Below, one piece after another: positions 54,736-61,260 of a DNA stretch of 64,000 bases. Position numbers and translations under genes: made by a program. Location of the stretch: NCBI GenBank assembly GCA_028723525.1, contig JAQYET010000023.1:124001-188000 (forward strand), read 5' to 3'. Source of the DNA: Prevotellaceae bacterium. GTDB lineage: Bacteria; Bacteroidota; Bacteroidia; Bacteroidales; Bacteroidaceae. Positions within the stretch are counted from its first letter, which is position 1, and every line of letters starts with the position of its first letter. The notes beneath the pieces are model-generated. The model was not told where the DNA came from, did not search any database, and saw nothing but the letters and a program-made list of their open reading frames with translations.

Positions 54736-57438
54736 CTACACATTCTTTTTTCGATACTCGGTGGGTGTCATTCCTGTAGATTGCTTAAATATCTTCGAGA
54801 AATAAGAAGGCGAATCGAAGCCGCACTGAATATAAATATCGGTTATCGAACTGTTGGTGTTCTTCAACATCTGCTTCGCAAACAAGATGCGGAACTCCCG
54901 TATGTAGGTAGTGGTATCCACATTGGTCAGAAGTTTGACTTTGCGGTTCAGTTGTCTCTGACTTATGAACATCTTCTCTGCCACGAGCGCAGAGCCAAGC
55001 CCTGTGTCGCTCATGTTTGCCTGCAATATCTGGTGCAGTTTCGACATGAACTTCTGGTCGGCAGCAGTGGTGTCAACTTTCTCAACGCAGTCGTCGAGCA
55101 TGGCATTGGAATATTTCTCCTTGAGCAGTTGTCGTTGCTGGAGCAGTTTTTCCACCCTCATCATCAGTTCCTTGCTGTTGAACGGCTTGGCGATGTAGGC
55201 ATCGGCACCCAGTTCGAATGCCTTCAGCAGGTTCTCGTGCTCGGCATGCGCCGTCACGATAATCAGCGGGACATGGTTAAGCAGCGCGCTTGCCCTTACG
55301 TTCCGGCACAACTCATAGCCGTCCATTTCGGGCATCATGAGGTCTGTAACGATTATATCAGGCACATATTCCATTGCCTTCGCGAGGGCTTCCCGCCCGT
55401 TCATGGCATACATCACCCTGTATTTCCCGCCCAGTAGGGCACGCATATATTGCGCCACCTCTGCGTTATCCTCCACCAGCAGCACCTGCGGTTTGTCCGA
55501 CTTTTCGTCATCCCTGCCGTATTCTTCCACCCAGTTTCCTGTTGTGCCCTTCACTCCCGGCTCCACCACGACAGTTCCCGGCGAGAACATCGACGGCATC
55601 CAGTGCGGCAGTTCGCGGTCGGAGTGTCGCAACGGAATGGAGAATGTGAACAGCGTTCCCCTCCCCTCGATGCTTTTCACCTCCATGCTGCCGTTCATTG
55701 CGAGCACCATCTGCTTTGTTAGCGAGAGCGATACACCCGTTGCGAGGTTAGCCTCCTCGTTCTTTCCCCGGTAGTAAGGGTCGAAAATATGCGGCAAGTC
55801 ATCCGGCGATATACCGATGCCCGTGTCGGCGACATTGGTGACAATCCTCCCTCCTTCGCTCCTCATGGTGATAGTAATCATGCCCCCTCGGGGCGTAAAC
55901 TTCAGCGAGTTAGAGATGAGATTGCGCAGAATGTTGCGCATGAAGCCCGGGACGAAGTCCATTTCGATATACGGTTGTTTCGATTCAAATACCAATGTAA
56001 TGAGTTTTTTCTCCGCATGGATACGCATGTTTTCAATCACCATGCGCGTAAGTGCCACGGCATTCCCCGACAGCCACACCTTATTATTATAGTCGGTGTG
56101 CGCTCTTGATATTTCTATAAGCTGGTTGATAAGATTAAGAAGAACGTCAGACTGCTCCATTATCGTGTCATATCCGGACAGTTTTCGGGCGTCGGTCTCG
56201 CTTGCTTTCAGCAAGTCTGCCTGTCCTTTTATCACCGTCAGCGGCGTTCTGAACTCGTAGGTGATGTTCTTGAGGAAGTCCTGTTGTATGGAGTTTGTGC
56301 GCTCTGCCATCTTCTGTTGCTTCGAGCGCAACCTCACTATGTAAAACATTGCCATGCAGAGGAACAGCAACAGCAGCACCAGTGCCACGCTTCCCCATGT
56401 CAGCATCTTGTGGACAGAGAGTTGCGCTTGCTGCTTGTTGATTGTGTTTTGTTTTTGTATCGACTCATACAAGGCGGCATAGTTCTCCTTCATATTGCAC
56501 GTGCGCTCGCTGTGTATGGAGTCTTTCAGTGTGCCTGCAGTCTGCAGATAAGCCACGGCGAGCCTCGGGTCGGAGTCCTTATACACTCCGGCAAGCATCT
56601 CAAGGTTTTGCTGCATGAGATATTTGAGGTTCATTTTCTGTGCCATTTTCCTGCTCTTCTCAAGCATTTTCACTGCCTCTTCGCGTCTTCCCATTTTGAT
56701 GTAAACCTTTCCAAGCTGCTTGAGATTGATGCAGACAGATATGTTTTCCGGCGTGCTCTTCATCAGCCTATCCGCAGCCAGGAAGTTTTGCTCTGCCAGT
56801 ATGTAGTTTTCCATGCCCACATAAACGTCTCCCATCTGCGACATTCGTCGTGCCATTTTCAGCGAATCGCCTTCCTCGGCATCCATTTCGTATGCTTGTT
56901 TCGCGAAAGAGAGAGCCTCATCGTGCCTTCCGAGATTGTTATACACCTCGCACGCTATGCCAAGATGAGCCGATTCATTCTTGTTGGTGCCCGACAAACG
57001 GTCCATTTCCAGTGAGCGGTCGATGAAGGTTTTGGCATGCTCCACATCGTTTATAGTGAGATAAACGGCAGCAAGGTTGTTGTAGTTGGAGCCCATCGAC
57101 TCGTAATCTTTCTTTATGCTGTCTATCCTGAGAGCCTTTACGCTCATCTCTATCGCCCTGTCTGTGTTGGATGTCCGTGCGTAGCAGGCGCACAGCAGGG
57201 TGTAACATTCGCTCATTTTCACGGTGTCTTTGGCTTCGGTATATATTGCCAAAGCCCTCTCTCCCAGTATCTGTGCCTGTGAAAATTCTCCGTTGTCAGA
57301 CGCAGTATAAGATGCTTCGAGCAGAGAGTCTGCCTTTTCCGACGCCTTGTGTTGTGGTTTGTTACGGTCTCCGCTGCCGCTGCATGCACACAAGAAGAGT
57401 GCTTGTATCAGGATGATTATGAGGTGAGAACGTTTCAT
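54736..57438 (-). CDS. Hybrid two-component regulator (TPR, kinase-like, receiver, AraC) with non-canonical H-box
   Basis: 900 aa. Domains: signal/lipobox (LFLCACSG, about 14-21), TPR repeats (about 40-310), membrane helix (about 347-369), HisKA (375-445), HATPase (490-605), receiver (650-768) and AraC HTH (795-900). The H-box reads NITYEFRTPL: Tyr394 replaces the phosphorylated His. In the HATPase the N box (RNLISNSLKF) and G1 box (DTGIGI) are normal, but the G2 box reads TGVSLSL instead of GxGxGL. The receiver keeps Asp699, VEDN, Thr729 and Lys751. A sensing and DNA-binding protein that probably cannot autophosphorylate. Forty-one nt after the DUF2752 gene. Target genes unknown. Confidence 0.9.
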   Translation of the reverse strand: MKRSHLIIILIQALFLCACSGSGDRNKPQHKASEKADSLLEASYTASDNGEFSQAQILGERALAIYTEAKDTVKMSECYTLLCACYARTSNTDRAIEMSVKALRIDSIKKDYESMGSNYNNLAAVYLTINDVEHAKTFIDRSLEMDRLSGTNKNESAHLGIACEVYNNLGRHDEALSFAKQAYEMDAEEGDSLKMARRMSQMGDVYVGMENYILAEQNFLAADRLMKSTPENISVCINLKQLGKVYIKMGRREEAVKMLEKSRKMAQKMNLKYLMQQNLEMLAGVYKDSDPRLAVAYLQTAGTLKDSIHSERTCNMKENYAALYESIQKQNTINKQQAQLSVHKMLTWGSVALVLLLLFLCMAMFYIVRLRSKQQKMAERTNSIQQDFLKNITYEFRTPLTVIKGQADLLKASETDARKLSGYDTIMEQSDVLLNLINQLIEISRAHTDYNNKVWLSGNAVALTRMVIENMRIHAEKKLITLVFESKQPYIEMDFVPGFMRNILRNLISNSLKFTPRGGMITITMRSEGGRIVTNVADTGIGISPDDLPHIFDPYYRGKNEEANLATGVSLSLTKQMVLAMNGSMEVKSIEGRGTLFTFSIPLRHSDRELPHWMPSMFSPGTVVVEPGVKGTTGNWVEEYGRDDEKSDKPQVLLVEDNAEVAQYMRALLGGKYRVMYAMNGREALAKAMEYVPDIIVTDLMMPEMDGYELCRNVRASALLNHVPLIIVTAHAEHENLLKAFELGADAYIAKPFNSKELMMRVEKLLQQRQLLKEKYSNAMLDDCVEKVDTTAADQKFMSKLHQILQANMSDTGLGSALVAEKMFISQRQLNRKVKLLTNVDTTTYIREFRILFAKQMLKNTNSSITDIYIQCGFDSPSYFSKIFKQSTGMTPTEYRKKNV

Positions 57439-57479
57439 CGTGTTGTTATTTTTCTTGCATTATGCCGCGGCTGATGCTC

Positions 57480-57911
57480 TCATGGCATGCCGAGGGTGAA
57501 GTGATGATACAGGTTTAATGCCTCGGCAGCAATCTCGAAAACCGCCAATGGCAGCACTATCCACCACTGTCTCAGTAGTTTTCCGGCGGCATCGAGCATT
57601 CTCTGTTGCAGGTTCTTGCGCAATACTGCCCCGGCAATTCCTGCCAGCGGGAAGGCGATGTATGCCGGAACGAGGAGGACTACGTTGATGTTCATCCGTA
57701 AAGCCTCGGCAAAGTGTCCGTGGGCAGCGAGCAGAAAGGCTCGCGTCACACCGCACGACGGGCAGGGGATGCTGAAAAACAACTTCGTCGGACACACAGT
57801 GAATGTGTCGCGATAGCCGTCGGCAGTGCAGTTAAGTGCAAGCCACAGCAACAGTGCCGCCCACACAATGTTGAGCAGCAGGAGTCTTTTCTTCTCTTCC
57901 GCCGACGTCAT
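57480..57911 (-). CDS. DUF2752 membrane protein
   Basis: 143 aa, three or four membrane segments. The family signature CPSCGVTRAFLLAAHGHFAEAL is at about 49-70. Function unknown. Its start shares one base with the stop of the TM2 gene (TGATG), so translation is coupled, and the hybrid regulator follows by 41 nt. Confidence 0.9.
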   Translation of the reverse strand: MTSAEEKKRLLLLNIVWAALLLWLALNCTADGYRDTFTVCPTKLFFSIPCPSCGVTRAFLLAAHGHFAEALRMNINVVLLVPAYIAFPLAGIAGAVLRKNLQQRMLDAAGKLLRQWWIVLPLAVFEIAAEALNLYHHFTLGMP

Positions 57912-58291
57912 CAGAGGTATAGCATTACCTTTTCGGCGTTCTTTTTCTTAGTGGCTCCCATTATCAAGAACCAGTCGAGGACGTATCCTATATATAAAAG
58001 CGAGCCTATGCCGAGCGTCAACACCGACACAATGGGCAGTATGACGAGTCCCACTATGAGTTTTATCGCCCCGTTAGTATTGTCTCCTATGTAGAACCTG
58101 TCTATGCCTAAGCTGCCGAGAAAGATTGAAAGCAGGAGTGCCACGAATGGGCTTTTCATGCTTACAGACATCAAGGCGAATGAGCGGTTGTCGTCAAGTT
58201 GCTCCAGTCTCTGCCTTATGATTGGTATATACTCGGAGGATATGTTCCCCTGATTGGTGATGAGGAATGCACTGACCTTATTGGAATTCAT
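57911..58291 (-). CDS. TM2 domain protein
   Basis: 126 aa from the ATG at 58291 (MNSNKVSAFLITNQ); a GTG two codons earlier is possible, but the ATG aligns with the start of the neighbouring paralogue. About 45 cytoplasmic residues precede the TM2 domain: FVALLLSIFLGSLGIDRFYI, GDNTNGAIKLIVG, and a second helix ending VLDWFLIMG. TM2 proteins are small two-helix membrane proteins of unknown role. First of the set TM2-DUF2752-regulator. Confidence 0.88.
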   Translation of the reverse strand: MNSNKVSAFLITNQGNISSEYIPIIRQRLEQLDDNRSFALMSVSMKSPFVALLLSIFLGSLGIDRFYIGDNTNGAIKLIVGLVILPIVSVLTLGIGSLLYIGYVLDWFLIMGATKKKNAEKVMLYL

Positions 58292-58316
58292 TGCCACTGC
58301 TTATATTAGGTTATAA

Positions 58317-58362
58317 AAAAAGACTATCGGCAACGCGCCACAGCACGCTGCGAATAGTCTTT
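58317..58362 (-). terminator. Terminator between the two TM2 genes
   Basis: AAAGACTAT pairs with ATAGTCTTT around a 20-nt loop; on the minus strand TTTTTTT follows. Stops the upstream TM2 transcript. Confidence 0.7.
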
Positions 58363-58399
58363 GTGATTAAATCTCGGAACCGATTGATACCGGGCGGAG

Positions 58400-58738
58400 T
58401 TATCCAAGCACCTCAATAATCTTCTTGTAGTTGTACTCCTTTGTCTTGTTACCGATGCTGAACCAGTCGATTATTGTCCATATACCGCAACCTCCGCATG
58501 TCAACAGCTTGATTACTCCCATTGTGGTGTCGCCCAGCATGAAGCGGTCAACGCCATAACTTCCGAGGAAAATAGAGATGATAAGCATCATTGTCTTGCC
58601 TTTCAACGAAATTGCATTGAGCATGTTTGCCTTGTTGTCGTCTGCGGCGGCGAGCAATTCGCGAATTTCGTTCATTCTTTCCTCCGGTAGGTTTTCACTG
58701 TTCAGTGCTAAAAACTGGTTAATCTGATTTGCGTCCAT
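58400..58738 (-). CDS. TM2 domain protein, second copy
   Basis: 112 aa. Paralogue of the protein at 57911: similar N-terminus ([20 protein letters not shown]), then [49 protein letters not shown]. Alone between hairpins. Local duplication is likely. Confidence 0.9.
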   Translation of the reverse strand: MDANQINQFLALNSENLPEERMNEIRELLAAADDNKANMLNAISLKGKTMMLIISIFLGSYGVDRFMLGDTTMGVIKLLTCGGCGIWTIIDWFSIGNKTKEYNYKKIIEVLG

Positions 58739-58924
58739 AATATTATTTATTTATGAGTTAATAATAGTGTGTAAAGTTTACTAATTTAAGTTTGGTTCTA
58801 AATCACTGACTTCTGGCGGACAAAGACGTGAAAAGAAATCACTCCGCAAAGATAAATAAAAAGGTTTATACTACAAAAGAAAAATCTGTTTTTTGTTATT
58901 TTTTTTATAGAAAAGCCTGTTTTG

Positions 58925-58973
58925 ACATATATACATAAGGATTTTCAGGCAAAAACTCCTTATGTATATATGT
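58925..58973. terminator. Perfect 17-bp inverted repeat after the kinase gene
   Basis: ACATATATACATAAGGA (58925-58941) and its exact complement (58957-58973) flank a 15-nt loop, 14 nt past the stop of the minus-strand gene. AT-rich; probably a terminator or 3'-end stabiliser. Confidence 0.7.
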
Positions 58974-58986
58974 AAAATGGCAGGTG

Positions 58987-60654
58987 TCAATACTTGAACG
59001 ACGACCCTCCGAGGAACTCTCTTATCAGCGACGTGGGCGGTATTTCGCTGTCGTTGATGGGCGAGATGTAGCTTAGGAACTTCAGCAGTCGGTATGCCTC
59101 GGCGTGCTCCGGTGCGTTCTGCGGCACTGCGCTAAGTATCGGCTCTGCCTGTTGTTTTATCGCTGCGAGTTCGAAAAGCATTGCGGTGTTGAACATTGTG
59201 TCGGCATTCTCCTGATATGGGAATATCCACTTGTTCTCTCCGGCACGCACTGATGCCCACCGCCTTATGGTTTCCTCTGCCGAGCATCCGCGGTATTTAT
59301 AGTCCCGGACGATGCGTCGCAGCAGTCGGTTGTCGGTTGTCGGGATGTAGTTATGGCTGTCGAGGAGTATCGTTGTCAGTGCCGAGGCATAGACACGGTA
59401 TTTCATCTCGTCGGGGATTTGCTCCGTCAGTTTCGGGTTAAGGGCGTGTATTCCCTCCACAACGAGAATGTCGTTCTCCTCCAAACGCAGCTTCTTGCCC
59501 CCTGCGGGATTGCTTATTCCGGTCTGGAAATCATATTTCGGCAGCGTTATCTCTTCCCCTTCGAAAAGGCGTTTCATGTGTTCGTTGAGCAGGGGGATGT
59601 TCAGTGCATAGAGACTCTCATAGTCGTAGTCGCCTTTTTCGTCGAGAGGTGTCTCGGCGCGGTTTACGAAATAGTCGTCGAGAGAAATCTGTATCGGTTT
59701 CAGTCCGCACGTCATCAGTTGCACCGACAGTCGCTTGCAGGTTGTGGTTTTACCGCTCGACGACGGTCCTGCAATCAAAACCATCTTCACACCCTTGCTG
59801 TTTGCCACTGCCTCGGCGATGTTTGCAATCTTCTTTTCCTGCAAAGCCTCCGACACTTTTATTATGTCTGTGGCATGCCCTTCGCGCACTTTCTCGTTGA
59901 AGTCGCCCACGGTGGAAATTCCGATGATGTCCTGCCAGCGGTGATGTTCTTTGAAAATCTCGAACATCTTGTCCTGTCTCACCATTTCGCCGAGCACATC
60001 GGGGTTGTCAAGCGACGGTATCCGCAGCAGCAGTCCGTCGTAATACTTCTCCAATCCGAACAGATACAGTTGGCGGGTATTTGTCAGGAGCGTGCCGTAG
60101 TAGTAGTCGTTATATCCGTCGATTTCGTAGTATATGGTGTATAGCGAACCTATACTGTGCAGCAGTTTCACCTTCGACGAGTGTGAGGAAATGCGGCTGA
60201 ACACCTCGATAGCCTCCTCCGTGGGAACCTCGTGACGCCTTATCGGAATTGCCGAGCTTATTATCTCCTCCATGCGTTGCCTGATTTTCGTCACGTCTTC
60301 GAGCGTTACGGCTCGCCCTATGCGCAAATCGCAGTAGTATCCGTTGCTCACCGGGATGTCTATCAGTACCTTTCCTTCGGGATACAGGTCGTTCACCGCC
60401 TTACAGAGCACGAAGAAAAGCGTTCGCACATAGGCACGACGACCGCTCGGAGTGGTTACGTCGAGGAACTCCACATCTTTGTTATGGTAAACCCGGTAGT
60501 TCATTCCTTCCACCTTGTTGTTTACCTCTGCGCTCATCGGGCCATGCTTCATTTCCACCCCTGAAATAGGAAAAATGTCTGCAAGTGTGCTTCCTATCTC
60601 CGCACTTACCGTCTTTTTGTTGTTTTTGCAACGGATTTTAACTGTTCGTTTCAT
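58987..60654 (-). CDS. Uridine-kinase-like protein with ThrRS/TGS-like N-terminus
   Basis: 555 aa from the ATG at 60654 (MKRTVKIRCKNNKK). The N-terminal half resembles the TGS and editing-type region of threonyl-tRNA synthetase (about 1-250: AEIGSTLADIFP, YHNKDVEFLDVTTPSGRRAY, LIDIPVSNGYYCDLRIGRAV). The C-terminal half is a phosphoribulokinase/uridine kinase domain with P-loop AGPSSSGKTTTCKRL (about 290-304), ISLDDYFVNR and VVEGIHALNP. This fusion is widespread in Bacteroidota and Clostridia and is annotated as a nucleoside kinase; the substrate is not certain. Confidence 0.88.
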   Translation of the reverse strand: MKRTVKIRCKNNKKTVSAEIGSTLADIFPISGVEMKHGPMSAEVNNKVEGMNYRVYHNKDVEFLDVTTPSGRRAYVRTLFFVLCKAVNDLYPEGKVLIDIPVSNGYYCDLRIGRAVTLEDVTKIRQRMEEIISSAIPIRRHEVPTEEAIEVFSRISSHSSKVKLLHSIGSLYTIYYEIDGYNDYYYGTLLTNTRQLYLFGLEKYYDGLLLRIPSLDNPDVLGEMVRQDKMFEIFKEHHRWQDIIGISTVGDFNEKVREGHATDIIKVSEALQEKKIANIAEAVANSKGVKMVLIAGPSSSGKTTTCKRLSVQLMTCGLKPIQISLDDYFVNRAETPLDEKGDYDYESLYALNIPLLNEHMKRLFEGEEITLPKYDFQTGISNPAGGKKLRLEENDILVVEGIHALNPKLTEQIPDEMKYRVYASALTTILLDSHNYIPTTDNRLLRRIVRDYKYRGCSAEETIRRWASVRAGENKWIFPYQENADTMFNTAMLFELAAIKQQAEPILSAVPQNAPEHAEAYRLLKFLSYISPINDSEIPPTSLIREFLGGSSFKY

Positions 60655-60868
60655 ATAAATGCAATTTACTGTTAACATTCTCGGCATTCGTGACAGCTGT
60701 CTAAGCGAAGCCAACAGCAAAGATAACAACAATCTTGATAATTGGTAATTAAAATCCGGTTAAACATTTAATATTTATATTTTTTTATTTATCTGTCATG
60801 AGTGGGCGATTGCACTTCTTCATGGAACTTATGATTTTCAGACGCAAGAGAAAATTATCTGCTTTTTC

Positions 60869-60899
60869 TTGCCGGTTAAAACCAAAAGCCTTAACTTTG
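60869..60899 (+). promoter_or_regulatory. Promoter of the riboswitch transcript
   Basis: TTG (60869-60871) and TAACTTTG (60892-60899), 20 nt apart; the aptamer starts 9 nt after the -7 box. Confidence 0.7.
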
Positions 60900-60907
60900 C
60901 ACCGAAA

Positions 60908-61067
60908 ATGCAGGTTCTCATGTTTTTGAGATGAGAAAGGGAACCGGGTGAGACTCCCGGACAGTCCCGCTGCTGTAAGCCGAGCTTTTAAAGGCACAAA
61001 CAAAATGTCACTGATATTATTGGGAAGACGTTTGTTGTCATCGGCAAAGTCAGAAAACCTGCCTGCA
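60908..61067 (+). promoter_or_regulatory. Cobalamin riboswitch
   Basis: P1 is GCAGGTT (60910-60916) with AACCTGC (61056-61062). Core elements in order: GGGAACCGGGTG, ACTCCCGGACAGTCCCGC, TGCTGTAAGCCGA, GTCACTG, and the B12 box GTCAGAAAACCTGCCTGC. This is the standard order of the adenosylcobalamin aptamer. The 190 nt after it hold further possible stems before the ATG at 61261, so control may act on translation or termination. The wider 606-bp gap contains no protein gene. Confidence 0.93.
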
Positions 61068-61260
61068 TTGTTAGCGTCATGAAATGCCCCTGGGGATGGG
61101 TATTGGCGTGAAATGTGAGCGACTTACGGTTATTACGTACAGAAATCCGTGAAGATTATTCTGCTGCCGGGCATCGTGAAGGTGCATTCCGGTGAGCGGG
61201 TAGTGCTTCGGCATTACAAGACAACAACATTCTCATAATTTAATTTAATATTATTTTCTC

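Noticed and set aside
57911..58297. GTG start for the TM2 protein at 58297
   Set aside because: The ATG at 58291 aligns with the start of the neighbouring TM2 paralogue.
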